Below are positions 18,499-27,186 of a DNA stretch of 64,000 bases, piece by piece. The stretch's first letter is position 1. Each line of letters starts with the position of its first letter. Below the pieces are notes generated by a model. That model searched no databases and was not told the origin of the DNA. It saw only the letters and a list, made by a program, of their open reading frames with translations. A program made the translations under genes and the position numbers. Location: NCBI GenBank assembly GCA_963847615.1, contig CAWKAN010000016.1, positions 248,001 through 312,000 of the forward strand, given 5' to 3'. Source of the DNA: Palsa-883 sp963847615 (GTDB lineage Bacteria > Pseudomonadota > Alphaproteobacteria > Acetobacterales > Acetobacteraceae).

Positions 18499-19613
18499 GC
18501 CGGCGCGCCGGTCAGCTCCTCCAGCGGCCAGCGCGGGCGGGGGGCGAAATCCAGCCTGTCGCTCAGGCCCAGCCGCAGCCGCTCGATCCCCGCCCAGGCG
18601 ACCATCACCGCGTTGTCGGTGCAGAGCCGGGCCGGCGGGGCCGCCAGCCGCACGCCGCGCGCGGACGTCGCGCCGGCCAGGGCGGCGCGGATCGCGCCGT
18701 TGGCGGCGACGCCGCCGGCCACCACCAGCAGCTTCGCCTCGGGCGCCATTGCCATGGCGTGGCGGGCGCGGTCGGCGATCACCTCGGCCACCGCGCGCTG
18801 GAACCCGGCGGCCAGGTCGGCGGCCAGCGCCGCCGGCAGCGCGCCGGTGCCGTGGCGCGCGACCTCCTGTGCCACCGCGGTTTTCAGCCCGGAGAAGCTG
18901 AAGTCGCAGCCCGGCCGGCCGAGCATCGGGCGGGGGAAGGCGAAGCGCGCCGGGTCGCCCTGCGCCGCCAGCCGCTCCAGCAGCGGCCCGCCGGGCCAGC
19001 CCAGCCCGAGCAGTTTTCCGACCTTGTCGAACGCCTCGCCCGCCGCGTCGTCCAGCGTGCCGCCGAGCCGCGTGTAGGCGCCGACACCCGCCACCTTCAC
19101 GCACTGGCAGTGCCCGCCGGAGACCAGCAGGAGGAGAAAAGGAAACGGCGCGCCGCCTTCGACCAGGCCGGGCAGCCGGGCGGTCAGCGCGTGCGCCTCC
19201 AGGTGGTTGACCGCGACGTAGGGCAGGCCGCGCGCCAGGGCGATGCCCTTGGCGAACAGCGAGCCGACGATCAGCCCGCCGATCAGCCCCGGGCCGCCGG
19301 TGGCCGCGACGCCGCCCAACCCGGCGAATGTCAGTCCGTCAAACGTCGGGCCGTCAAACGTCGGGCCGTCAAACGTCGGGCCGTCAAACGTCGGGCCGGC
19401 GAACGCCAGCCCGGCGCGGGCCAGCACGTCGCGCACCAGCGCGGGCAGGTGCGCCAGATGCGCGCGCGCGGCGATCTCCGGCACCACGCCGCCATAGGGC
19501 GCGTGGTCCTGCTGTTGGCTGAGCACCGCCTCGGCCAGCACGGTGCCATCGCCGTCCAGCACCGCGGCGGCGGTCTCGTCGCAGGAGCTCTCGATGCCCA
19601 GAACCGGGCGCAT
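18495..19613 (-). CDS. tsaD: tRNA N6-adenosine threonylcarbamoyltransferase TsaD, with a repeat insertion
   Basis: TsaD transfers the threonylcarbamoyl group to A37 of ANN-decoding tRNAs, working with TsaB and TsaE. The start MRPVLGIESSCDETAAAV is diagnostic; other landmarks are HLPALVRDVL, the metal-binding HLEAHALTARLP (HxExH), LVSGGH, GGTLDDAAGEAFDKVGK and VVAGGVAANGAIR. Between residues about 73 and 92 a run of GPTFD repeats is inserted, encoded by four exact 15-bp units at 19336-19395; typical TsaD proteins lack it. The insertion keeps the frame. Divergent from hemC, 52 bases apart, the usual alphaproteobacterial arrangement. Confidence 0.95.
   Translation of the reverse strand: MRPVLGIESSCDETAAAVLDGDGTVLAEAVLSQQQDHAPYGGVVPEIAARAHLAHLPALVRDVLARAGLAFAGPTFDGPTFDGPTFDGPTFDGLTFAGLGGVAATGGPGLIGGLIVGSLFAKGIALARGLPYVAVNHLEAHALTARLPGLVEGGAPFPFLLLLVSGGHCQCVKVAGVGAYTRLGGTLDDAAGEAFDKVGKLLGLGWPGGPLLERLAAQGDPARFAFPRPMLGRPGCDFSFSGLKTAVAQEVARHGTGALPAALAADLAAGFQRAVAEVIADRARHAMAMAPEAKLLVVAGGVAANGAIRAALAGATSARGVRLAAPPARLCTDNAVMVAWAGIERLRLGLSDRLDFAPRPRWPLEELTGAPA
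19336..19395. repeat. 15-bp tandem repeat, four units, inside tsaD
   Basis: CCGTCAAACGTCGGG is repeated four times exactly (19336-19350, 19351-19365, 19366-19380, 19381-19395). On the coding strand it adds a five-residue unit (Gly-Pro-Thr-Phe-Asp) per copy without changing the frame. Confidence 0.95.
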
Positions 19614-19665
19614 TGGTACTCTTCCTCTCTTTACCGGTGGCGCACTGCGGTAATAGGACAGGCGC

Positions 19666-20793
19666 ATGAGCACCGCCACTCGCCCCGCCGCGCGGGTCAA
19701 GCCGCACGGCCCCGCGCTGCCGCTCCGGCTGGGCACCCGCGGTTCGCCGCTCGCGCTGGTGCAGACGCGCGACTTCCTCGCCCGCCTGGGCCGCTTCTGT
19801 CCGGTGCTGGCCAAGCCGCTGTACGGCGCGCAGGCGGTGTTCGAGGAACACGTCATCCGCACCACCGGCGACGCCACCCAGGCGGCCGGCACGCGGCTGG
19901 CCGACATTGGCGGCAAAGGGCTGTTCTCCAAGGAGATCCACGAGGCGCTGACCGACGGGCGGATCGACTTCGCGGTGCACAGCCTGAAGGACCTGGAAAC
20001 CGAACTGCCCGCGGGGGTCGTGCTGGCGTGCACCCTGCAGCGGGAGGACCCGCGCGACGCGCTGATCCTGGGGCCCGGCTGCAACGTCTCCGGTGGCGGC
20101 CCCGATGGTGGCCCCGATGGTGGCCCCGATGGTGGCCCCGATGGTGGCCCCGATGGTGGTCGGAGTGGCGAGCCCGGCGGCGACGGCCAAGCCGACAGCG
20201 CGGCGGACGCGGTCGATGCCTATGCCTGCCTGCCGGCGGGCGCGGTGATCGGCACCGCCTCGGTTCGCCGCCAGGCGCAACTGCTGCACGCGCGGCCCGA
20301 CCTGACCACCACCACGCTGCGCGGCAACGTCCAGACCCGGCTCGACAAGGTGGCGAGCGGAGCGTGCGCGGCCTCGCTGCTGGCCTATGCCGGACTGCGC
20401 CGGCTGGGGCTGGCCGACCGTGCCTCGGTGGTGCTGGATGCCGAGGTGATGGTGCCGGCGGTCTGCCAGGGCATCGTGGGCGTGACGGTACGCGCCGAGG
20501 ATACCGCGCTGCGCGAACTGCTGGCGGCGATCGAGGATCCGGAGGCGCGCGCCGTCGCCAGCGCCGAGCGCGCGTTGCTGGCCGCGCTGGACGGGTCGTG
20601 CCGCACGCCGATCGGCGGCTACGCCCGGATTCTGCCGAACGGCGAGCTGCACATCAGCGGGTTGGTCGCGCGTCCGGATGGCTCGTTCCTGCTCAAGCGC
20701 CGGCTCTGGGGGCCGATCGCCGACGCCGCGCGGATCGGCGCCGAACTGGGGGCCAGCCTGCGCGCCGACAGCCCGCGCGACATTTTTGGCTGA
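19666..20793 (+). CDS. hemC: Hydroxymethylbilane synthase (porphobilinogen deaminase), with a Gly-Pro-Asp repeat
   Basis: HemC condenses four porphobilinogens to hydroxymethylbilane in tetrapyrrole synthesis. Conserved parts are RLGTRGSPLALVQT, ADIGGKGLFSKEIHEAL, DFAVHSLKDLE, GTASVRRQAQLL, TTLRGNVQTRLDK and LDGSCRTPIGGYA, whose Cys holds the dipyrromethane cofactor. At 375 residues it is longer than usual. The excess is mostly a GGPD run from five 12-bp units (20101-20160) plus a Gly/Asp-rich segment between PRDALIL and AYACLPAGAVIG; the frame is kept. First gene of the hemC-hemD-mitofilin-hemY unit, divergent from tsaD. Confidence 0.95.
   Translation: MSTATRPAARVKPHGPALPLRLGTRGSPLALVQTRDFLARLGRFCPVLAKPLYGAQAVFEEHVIRTTGDATQAAGTRLADIGGKGLFSKEIHEALTDGRIDFAVHSLKDLETELPAGVVLACTLQREDPRDALILGPGCNVSGGGPDGGPDGGPDGGPDGGPDGGRSGEPGGDGQADSAADAVDAYACLPAGAVIGTASVRRQAQLLHARPDLTTTTLRGNVQTRLDKVASGACAASLLAYAGLRRLGLADRASVVLDAEVMVPAVCQGIVGVTVRAEDTALRELLAAIEDPEARAVASAERALLAALDGSCRTPIGGYARILPNGELHISGLVARPDGSFLLKRRLWGPIADAARIGAELGASLRADSPRDIFG
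20101..20160. repeat. 12-bp tandem repeat, five units, inside hemC
   Basis: CCCGATGGTGGC is repeated five times (last base of the final unit differs) at 20101-20160, coding for Pro-Asp-Gly-Gly units. It sits in a loop position between conserved HemC blocks and leaves the frame intact. Confidence 0.95.
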
Positions 20794-20926
20794 TCCGGTT
20801 TTGTCTGGTCCGGCGTTGCCCGATCCGGCGGTTCCAGATCCGACTGTTCCAGATCCCGCTTTGCCCGATCCGGCCCGGTCTGATCCGACCCGGTCTGATC
20901 CGGCTCGGTCGCATCCGGCGGTGTCC
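20792..20926. repeat. Degenerate 15-bp tandem repeat, nine units, between hemC and hemD
   Basis: Nine consecutive 15-base units, most beginning GATCCG or a close variant, run from the hemC stop codon into the hemD coding frame. In the hemD frame each unit codes for Asp-Pro-Ala/Thr-X-Pro/Ser. Whether it is translated depends on the hemD start (TTG 20786 or GTG 20921). Confidence 0.85.
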
Positions 20927-21634
20927 GAGGGGACGCGCGACGGCGTCCTGATCACCCGGCCGGAGCCAGGCGCCGCCGACACCGCCGCGCGGGTTGCCGC
21001 GCTGGGACTGCGCCCGGTGGTCGCGCCGCTGCTGGACATTCGGGCGCTGCCATGTGCCCTGCCCGCCGCCGACGGCGTGCAGGCGGTGCTGATCGCCAGC
21101 GGCAACGCGCTGGCCGGCCTGCCGGCGGGGTATCGCGCGTTGCCCCTGCTGGCGGTCGGCGACGCCAGCGCCGGGCGCGCCCGCGCCGCGGGGTTTATCC
21201 ATGTATTGAGCGCGGATGGCGACGCCAAGGCGCTCGCTTCCATGGTGGGCCGGCACTGCGATCCCGCCGGCCAGGCGTTGCTGCTGGCCGCCGGGCGCGG
21301 CCAGAGCCTGGCGCTCGCCGCGGCGCTGCGGGCGCTCGGGTTTCGGGTGATCCGTCGCGCAACTTACGCCGCCGTGCCGGCGCGCGCCTTGCCGGATGCC
21401 GCCGCCGCGGCGTTGCGGCAGGGGCGGCTGCGCGCGGCGTTGTTCTTCTCGGCCGAAACCGCGCGGCAGTTCGTCCGGCTGCTGAACCGGTCCGGCCTGG
21501 GCACGGCGGTCCGCGGGATCGACGCCTGCGCTATCGGCCCGCCGGCGGTCGCGGCTTTACAGGCGCTGCCCTGGCGGCGTGTACTGCGCGCCGCGCAACC
21601 CACGCAGGACGCCATGCTGGCATTGTTGCAATGA
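20921..21634 (+). CDS. hemD: Uroporphyrinogen-III synthase
   Basis: HemD cyclises hydroxymethylbilane, inverting ring D, to uroporphyrinogen III, the step after HemC. The weakly conserved family is recognised by TRDGVLITRPEPGAADTA, then VQAVLIASGNALAGL, LLAVGDASAGRARAAGF, ALLLAAGRGQSLALAAALR and the C-terminal ALFFSAETARQF ... AIGPPAVAAL. No ATG is available. GTG 20921 gives a normal 237-residue protein; TTG 20786, overlapping the hemC stop, would add a tail of nine Asp-Pro pentapeptide repeats. Its TGA overlaps the next start by 4 bases. Confidence 0.88.
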   Translation: MSEGTRDGVLITRPEPGAADTAARVAALGLRPVVAPLLDIRALPCALPAADGVQAVLIASGNALAGLPAGYRALPLLAVGDASAGRARAAGFIHVLSADGDAKALASMVGRHCDPAGQALLLAAGRGQSLALAAALRALGFRVIRRATYAAVPARALPDAAAAALRQGRLRAALFFSAETARQFVRLLNRSGLGTAVRGIDACAIGPPAVAALQALPWRRVLRAAQPTQDAMLALLQ

Positions 21635-22871
21635 TGGAGCCCGAGGCAACCCCCGGTACCGACGGATCGCTGCCCGGGGTGCGCCCGGGCGCGCCCGCTG
21701 GCGCATCCACTGGCACGCCCACTGGCACGCCCACTGGGTCGGCCGCGGGACCGCGCGCCGGCGTCCCCGCTGGCTTGCCCACCGTGGCGGCTCCCGACGC
21801 GCCCGCCGGCCCGCCGATCGGCGTGGCAGCTCGGCCGCCCGCCGGTTCGCCGCCCGAGTCGCCCGCAGGCCCCCCCCTGGTCGGCCGCCCCGGCCGACCG
21901 GCCACAAGGCGGCCTGGCTGGCTGCGCTGGCCCTGCTGGTGCTGGCCGGCGCACAGGGCGCGCTGTGGTACCGCGTGCTGCTGCCGCCGCCCTCGGGGGG
22001 AAGTCTCGGTCCGCAGGTGCAGGCGCTCGACACGCGGCTGCGGGCGGCCGATGCGCGGCTGACCCGGCTGGAGCAACGCCCGGCGCCGCTGGCGCCCGGC
22101 CTCGGCCCGCTGACCGCCCGGGTGGCCGCGCTGGAACAGGCGCCGGGACGGCAGACGAGCGCCGGCGTGCCCGACCAACGCGTGCAGGCGATCGAGGCCC
22201 GCCTCGCCCATCTGGAACAGCGTCCGTCGCCGGCGCCGCCCGAGCTCGCACCGCTGGAGGCGCAGGTCGCGGCGCTGCAGGCACGGCTCGCGCTGCTGGA
22301 GCAGAAGCCGCCGCCGGTTAACGCCAGCCTGGTGCAACGCGTGACGGACGATGCGGCGCGGCTCGCCGCGCTGGAGAACGCCGCCCGCGCGCTGGAGCCG
22401 TTGGCCGCGCGCACCAGCCGGATCGCGCGCATCCAGGCCGCCTTCCTCGCGCTGTCGGTGGGCCGGCCGGTCGGCGAGATTCCCGACGCTCCGCCGGCGC
22501 TGGCGCGCTACGCCGCCGCCGCGCCGCCCACCGAGGCGGCGCTGCGCCTGGCGTTCCCGGCGGCGGCGGCGGCCGCGCTGGCCGCCGCCCAGCCGGCGCC
22601 GTCGGACCAGCCCCTGCTGCGGCGGCTGTGGGCCAAGGCGCAGGACCTGGTCACCGTCCGCCGCGGCACCCAGGTGCTGATCGGCGATCCCGCGGCGGGC
22701 GTCCTGGCCCAGGCGCAGGCGGCGCTGGATGCCGGCGACCTGGCCGGCGCGGCGGACGCCGTCGCCAGCCTGAACGGCCCGGCGGCGCAGCCGCTGGCGG
22801 CCTGGCTGGATCAGGCGCGCGGGCTGCTCGCCGCCCGCGCCGCGCTCGCCACCCTGGCCGCGCAGCCCTGA
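21631..22871 (+). CDS. Mitofilin-like inner membrane protein, one frameshift in a C-run
   Basis: Membrane-anchored coiled-coil protein at the place where alphaproteobacteria carry mitofilin/Mic60-like genes, between hemD and hemY. The N-terminal cytoplasmic part from ATG 21631 is Pro/Ala/Gly-rich with ThrGlyThrPro repeats (12-bp units near 21709-21745). A run of eight C at 21870-21877 then shifts the frame; nine C would join PAGPP to PGRPPRPTGHKAAWLAALAL, the single membrane helix. The long periplasmic part has heptad-like helices (LDTRLRAADARLTRLEQRP, VAALQARLALLEQKP) and a C-terminal helical domain (DAGDLAGAADAVASLNGPAA). Its stop overlaps the hemY ATG. Confidence 0.75.
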
Positions 22872-24082
22872 TGCGCCGGGCGCTGGTCACGCTGCTGGCC
22901 GCGGCGCTCGTCGTCGCCGTGGCCTGGGCGATCTCGTTGCTGCAGGGGCGCTTCAGTTTCCAGCTCGGCGGCATCAGCGTCGAGACCTCGACGTCGATCG
23001 CGCTGGTCGCGCTGGTGGTGCTGTTCGGCGCGCTCTACGTGGTGGTGCGGCTGCTTGGCGTGGTGCTGCGCACGCCGCGCGGCTGGCGGGCCTGGCGGCA
23101 GCGGCGGCATCGCGCCAAGGGCGACGCGGCGGTGACCCAGGCGCTGGTGGCGCTGGCCGCCGGCGACGGCGTCGCGGCGCGCCGCGAGGCCGGCCGTGCC
23201 CGCCGCTTGTTGGGAGACACCGCGCAGACCCTGCTGCTGGTCGCCGAAGCCGCGCGCCTGAATGAGCGCGAGACCGAGGCGGAGGCGGCATACCGGGCCC
23301 TGGCCGGGCGCAAGGATGCGGCGTTCCTGGGCTTGCGCGGGCTGTTCCGGCTGGCGATGGCGCGGCAGGATTTTCCCGCTGCGGCGCAACTGGCCGGCGA
23401 GGCGGAGGCGGCGCGGCCCGGCGGCGCGTGGCTGCGCACCGAGCGCACGCGGCTGGCGGTGCGAACCGGCGACTGGTCGGGCGCGTTGGCGCTGGCCGAT
23501 GCCGCGGCGCCCAAGGCGGCACTGGCGACCGCGGCGGCCAACGCCGCGCAGGACGCGGCCGCGGCGTTGCGGCTGGCGCGGACCGCGTGGCAGGCGGACC
23601 GCGGGCTGGTGCCGGCCGCGCTGGCCTACGCCACCCGGCTGCGGCAAGCCGGCAAGGAGCGGCGGGCGCAGGCGGTGATCCGCCAAACCTGGGCGCGCGC
23701 GCCGCATCCCGACCTGGCGGCGTTTGCCCTGGCCCAGGCCGGCAACCCGTTGCAGTGCCACCAGGCGGCGCAGCGGCTGACCGCGGCCAATCCGGACCAC
23801 GTCGAAAGCCGGCTGCTGCTGGCGCGCACCGCGTGGACCGCCGGGCTGACCGGCGAGGCTCGCCGCCATGCCGAGGGCGCCCGCGCCGGCGGGCTGGACC
23901 AGCGCCGGCTGTGGCTGCTGCTGGCCGAGATCGAGGGCGAGGGCGACGCCGGCCGCCAGGCGTTGCAACACGCGGTGGTGGCGGAGCCCGATCCGATCTG
24001 GCGCTGCACCGCCTGCCAGGCGACGCAGGCGACGTGGCAGCCGGTCTGTCCGGTCTGCGGAACGGTGGGCGGCCTGCGGTAG
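22871..24082 (+). CDS. hemY: HemY N-terminal domain / TPR-like membrane protein with C-terminal zinc ribbon
   Basis: Protein of the HemY family encoded at the end of alphaproteobacterial hem clusters; its exact role in tetrapyrrole metabolism is unclear, and it is not protoporphyrinogen oxidase. Two N-terminal membrane helices (LVTLLAAALVVAVAWAISLL and ALVALVVLFGALYVVVRLLG) flank a periplasmic GGISVETS loop. TPR-like helical repeats follow (LNERETEAEAAYRALAGRKD, FLGLRGLFRLAMARQDFPAA). The C-terminus has WRCTACQ and CPVCG, a rubredoxin/zinc-ribbon pair as in LapB-type proteins. Start ATG 22871 overlaps the stop before it. Length 403 residues. Confidence 0.85.
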   Translation: MRRALVTLLAAALVVAVAWAISLLQGRFSFQLGGISVETSTSIALVALVVLFGALYVVVRLLGVVLRTPRGWRAWRQRRHRAKGDAAVTQALVALAAGDGVAARREAGRARRLLGDTAQTLLLVAEAARLNERETEAEAAYRALAGRKDAAFLGLRGLFRLAMARQDFPAAAQLAGEAEAARPGGAWLRTERTRLAVRTGDWSGALALADAAAPKAALATAAANAAQDAAAALRLARTAWQADRGLVPAALAYATRLRQAGKERRAQAVIRQTWARAPHPDLAAFALAQAGNPLQCHQAAQRLTAANPDHVESRLLLARTAWTAGLTGEARRHAEGARAGGLDQRRLWLLLAEIEGEGDAGRQALQHAVVAEPDPIWRCTACQATQATWQPVCPVCGTVGGLR

Positions 24083-24312
24083 CCCGCTGTTGCGCGGGCG
24101 GCGGTGGCGAAGCGACCGCGGCTGTGGCGACGATTGGGTAAGCTCGGCGCACCAGCCGCACCGGCATGATCCAGGGCGCACGACACGACGGGAAACACGG
24201 CAACAACCGTTCGGCGTGAGCGCGCGCCCGAGGCGGGGGCCGGATCAGCCGTTTGTCGCGGCTTGCCGCAACCTGCTACGCTGGCGCCGGTATGACGGGG
24301 AAGGAGCAACCG

Positions 24313-24936
24313 ATGTCCGGAACCAACTGGCAGCTCAATGGCGAATACATGGAAAGCTGCAACTGCGACTATCTGTGCCCTTGCATCTACACCAACCCAC
24401 AGGCGGAGGTGACCTATGATCATTGCACCGCTGCCTTGATCTTCCGCATCGACCAGGGGCAGGCCGGCGGTACCAGCCTCGACGGGCTGTGCTTCGCGCT
24501 GATGATCCGCTCGGGCAAGGTGATGGCCGACGGCAACTGGGTGTTTGGCTGCGTGGTTGACGCGCGGGCGAACGACGCGCAGCGCCAGGCGCTCGCCGCC
24601 ATCGTCAGCGGCCAGGTCGGCGGACCGCCCGGCATGATCCGCAGCAACCTGGTCAGCGATTTCCGCGGCGTCGAATTCAAGCCGATCGACTTCCGGATCG
24701 ATGGCCTGAAACGCTCGGTGTCGATCCCGGACATCGTGTCGTTCGAGATCGAGGGCGTGGCCTCGCGCAACCGCAGCGGCGAACCGTTCTACATCGACAA
24801 CACCGCACATCCCGCGGGGCGGCGGCTTGCCCTGGCTCGGGCCCGGGAGCTGCATGTGCAGGGGTTCGGGCTCGGTCTCGACATGGTGGGCCAGGGCAAC
24901 AACGGTCATTTTGCGCCGTTCGCCTGGGCCGCCTAG
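24313..24936 (+). CDS. DUF1326 domain-containing protein
   Basis: Member of the DUF1326 family, function unknown. The start MSGTNWQLNGEYMESCNCDYLCPC is the family signature, with CNCDYLCPC offering a possible metal- or redox-active cysteine cluster. Later parts (FALMIRSGKVMADGNWVFG, GGPPGMI, IDFRIDGLKRSVSIPDIVSF) also fit. Length 207 residues is normal. AAGGAG at 24301-24306 supports ATG 24313 rather than the upstream Met at 24253. It stands alone before the group II intron insertion. Confidence 0.88.
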   Translation: MSGTNWQLNGEYMESCNCDYLCPCIYTNPQAEVTYDHCTAALIFRIDQGQAGGTSLDGLCFALMIRSGKVMADGNWVFGCVVDARANDAQRQALAAIVSGQVGGPPGMIRSNLVSDFRGVEFKPIDFRIDGLKRSVSIPDIVSFEIEGVASRNRSGEPFYIDNTAHPAGRRLALARARELHVQGFGLGLDMVGQGNNGHFAPFAWAA

Positions 24937-25079
24937 AGCGTGATCGCTTCAGGCGGAATCGCCGTGAAGCGCCCATCACGCGCCAACACAAAATGCTGTT
25001 ATGGCGAACTCTGTTGGCTGGGATTCCGCCGCAGCGGGCGCAGCAAGGCCAGTAAGTCAGAATAACACGGAGGCCACGG

Positions 25080-26991
25080 GTGCGCCGGGAGATCGGCAAG
25101 AGGAGAGGGTGCAAGTCCTTCACGATGAAAGGTAGAGCGAACCACATCGGCCCCGAGTTCATGCGCTGCTGGCCGCGAGGCCAGGGACGAAGCGTTGACA
25201 GGGGCGTCGGTGGGCCAGGTATTGAGCCGCGAAAGTCCGTTGATCCGGGATGCCGACGCTGTCCGTGTAGCGGAAGGCAGTATGGCGGGGTGCGCTATCG
25301 CCAGTGCCCTGCCGGTCCCGCGTGGTCTGAGACCCTGGCACGGCGACGAAACCTCTTGTTCGGGAACCGGGAGATCTCATGCTCGGCCAGCGCCGGAACG
25401 GCACTGGCCCGCACTGGGAAGGCCGGAGGGCCAAAGCCAGTGATGCACGGGCATGAGAAGTCAGACCCTTCCATAGTAGCGATGAAGCTGGCGAACGAGG
25501 GCGGGCAACCGCCGGAGGAGTCGGTGGAGCAAAGGGGAGGGGCCAAGGGGAATGCGGTCGAGCACGGCACGCACCGGACACCGAGCCGGGAGAGCGTGTT
25601 ATCCGGTCTGGACCGCATACGGAAAGCAGCAAGGGAACGGAAGCAGGAACGGTTCACCGCTCTGCTGCACCATATCGATGTCGATCTGCTGCGGTCAGCC
25701 TATGGCTGGCTGCGGAAAGCGGCATCGGCGGGTGTGGATGGGGTAACGTGGGAAGAATACGGTGCGGGCCTGGAGCATAAGCTTGTAGACCTGCACGCCC
25801 GTATTCACCGCGGGGCCTATCGGGCGCAACCATCACGGCGGGTGTATATACCGAAGCCGGATGGACGGCAGCGGCCGTTGGGCATCGCAGCGCTGGAAGA
25901 CAAGGTTGTCCAGCGCGCACTGGTGGAAGTGCTGAACGCGATCTGGGAAGAGGATTTCCTGGGGTTCAGCTACGGGTTCCGTCCGGGGCGCGGCCAGCAT
26001 GACGCGCTGGATGCGCTGGCGGTAGGAATCGACCGGTGCAAGGTGAACTGGATTCTGGATGCCGACATCGCCGGGTTCTTCGATGCGGTGAGCCACGAGC
26101 GGCTCATCAAGTTCGTTGAGCACCGGGTTGGTGATCGGCGTGTGGTCCGTCTGATCCGCAAGTGGCTGAAGGCCGGGGTGGCGGAAGACGGGGAGGTAAA
26201 GCCAGGGGAAGTGGGAACACCGCAAGGTGCAGTCATCTCACCGCTGCTGGCGAACATCTACCTGCATTACGTCTTCGACCTGTGGGCGCAACAATGGCGG
26301 CGACGCCATGCCCGCGGAAATGTCATCATGGTGCGATACGCCGACGACATCGTTGTCGGCTTCGAGCACCAGGCCGATGCCGAGCGGTTCTTGGCGGAGA
26401 TGCGCGAGCGGCTGGCAGTGTTCGCTCTGACGCTGCATGGGGAGAAGACGCGTTTGATCCGGTTCGGCCGCTTCGCGGCGCAGAACCGGAAAGAACGTGG
26501 CGAAGGCAAACCGGAGACGTTCAACTTCCTGGGGTTCATCCACATCTGCGGGCGTAGCCGGCGCGGCGGCTTCCAACTGAAGCGGAAGACGCGGCGCGAT
26601 CGGATGCAAGCGCGGCTGCTGGCGATCCGGGAAGGGCTGCGACGCCGGATGCACACAACGCTCGAACAGCAAGGGGATTGGCTGCGACAGGTGATGGGCG
26701 GCTTCTTCGCCTATCACGCCGTGCCGACCAATGCCGATGCCCTGGCGGCGTTCCGAGAACACGTGATCCGGCTCTGGCGGCGCACGCTGCGGCGGCGCAG
26801 TCAGAAGGATCGGACCTCGTGGGAACGGATCACCATGCTCGCCGAACGGTGGCTTCCCAGGCCACGCATCACCCACCCCTGGCCCGGCAAACGCTTCGCC
26901 GTCAAACACCCAAGGTGGGAGCCGTATGCGGGAAATCCGCCCGTACGGTTCTGTGCGGGGGGCGCGCCGTGAGGCGCGTCCCTACCGCGAT
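25080..26991 (+). mobile_element. Group II intron, complete
   Basis: The 5' end GTGCGCCGGGAG fits the GUGYG consensus. Domain V is at 26919-26951 (GAGCCGTATGCGGG, GAAA-like tip, CCCGTACGGTTC). Domain VI follows as the stem GGGCGCGCC/GGCGCGTCCC with an unpaired A seven bases before the 3' end ...CCGCGAT, the normal branch-point spacing, so the 3' boundary at 26991 (ending AT) is well placed. The intron carries its own reverse transcriptase gene and is inserted in a palindromic repeat, the kind of stem-loop target used by some bacterial group II introns. Length is about 1.9 kb. Confidence 0.88.
25443..26972 (+). CDS. ltrA: Group II intron reverse transcriptase/maturase
   Basis: Intron-encoded protein that helps splicing and copies the intron into DNA targets. 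RT blocks are visible: RRVYIPKPDGRQRPLGIAAL, EDKVVQRALVEVLNAIW, FSYGFRPGRGQHDAL, ILDADIAGFFD, GTPQGAVISPLLANIYLHYV, catalytic YADD in MVRYADDIVVGF, and FNFLGF. The X/maturase domain follows (GDWLRQVMGGFFAYHAVP). No HNH endonuclease domain is seen, so mobility would be endonuclease-independent. The last ~17 codons are encoded by domain V of the intron. I chose ATG 25443 (509 residues); the Met at 25482 (MKLANEGG) is another option. Confidence 0.93.
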   Translation: MHGHEKSDPSIVAMKLANEGGQPPEESVEQRGGAKGNAVEHGTHRTPSRESVLSGLDRIRKAARERKQERFTALLHHIDVDLLRSAYGWLRKAASAGVDGVTWEEYGAGLEHKLVDLHARIHRGAYRAQPSRRVYIPKPDGRQRPLGIAALEDKVVQRALVEVLNAIWEEDFLGFSYGFRPGRGQHDALDALAVGIDRCKVNWILDADIAGFFDAVSHERLIKFVEHRVGDRRVVRLIRKWLKAGVAEDGEVKPGEVGTPQGAVISPLLANIYLHYVFDLWAQQWRRRHARGNVIMVRYADDIVVGFEHQADAERFLAEMRERLAVFALTLHGEKTRLIRFGRFAAQNRKERGEGKPETFNFLGFIHICGRSRRGGFQLKRKTRRDRMQARLLAIREGLRRRMHTTLEQQGDWLRQVMGGFFAYHAVPTNADALAAFREHVIRLWRRTLRRRSQKDRTSWERITMLAERWLPRPRITHPWPGKRFAVKHPRWEPYAGNPPVRFCAGGAP

Positions 26992-27186
26992 AGGAAGACA
27001 TCCTGCGCCCCGCGCAAGTGCCCGGCGAACTGCCCGCCAAGGAATGCCCGCCGGGGGAAGGCCTTGCGCGCCGCGCAATCAATTCTTCTCCGTGCCCTCC
27101 GTGTTATACAAAGTATCGAAAGGACCGACGCTTCGACGGCGTGACTGGTGGAGGTCGGCTATCCAGGACTTTGCTGTTGCCAGCGG

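Larger units (their letters stand above)
25062..27107. repeat. CACGGAG palindrome interrupted by the group II intron
   Basis: ATAACACGGAGGCCACGG at 25062-25079 is the left arm and CCGTGCCCTCCGTGTTAT at 27090-27107 the right arm (17 of 18 complementary). The intron 25080-26991 starts right after the left arm. The restored core from 26992 (AGGAAGACATCC, then a CGCGCAAG run) resembles the cores of the palindromes at 17117, 39495, 50095 and 53162, so this was a member of the same family before the insertion. Confidence 0.75.
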
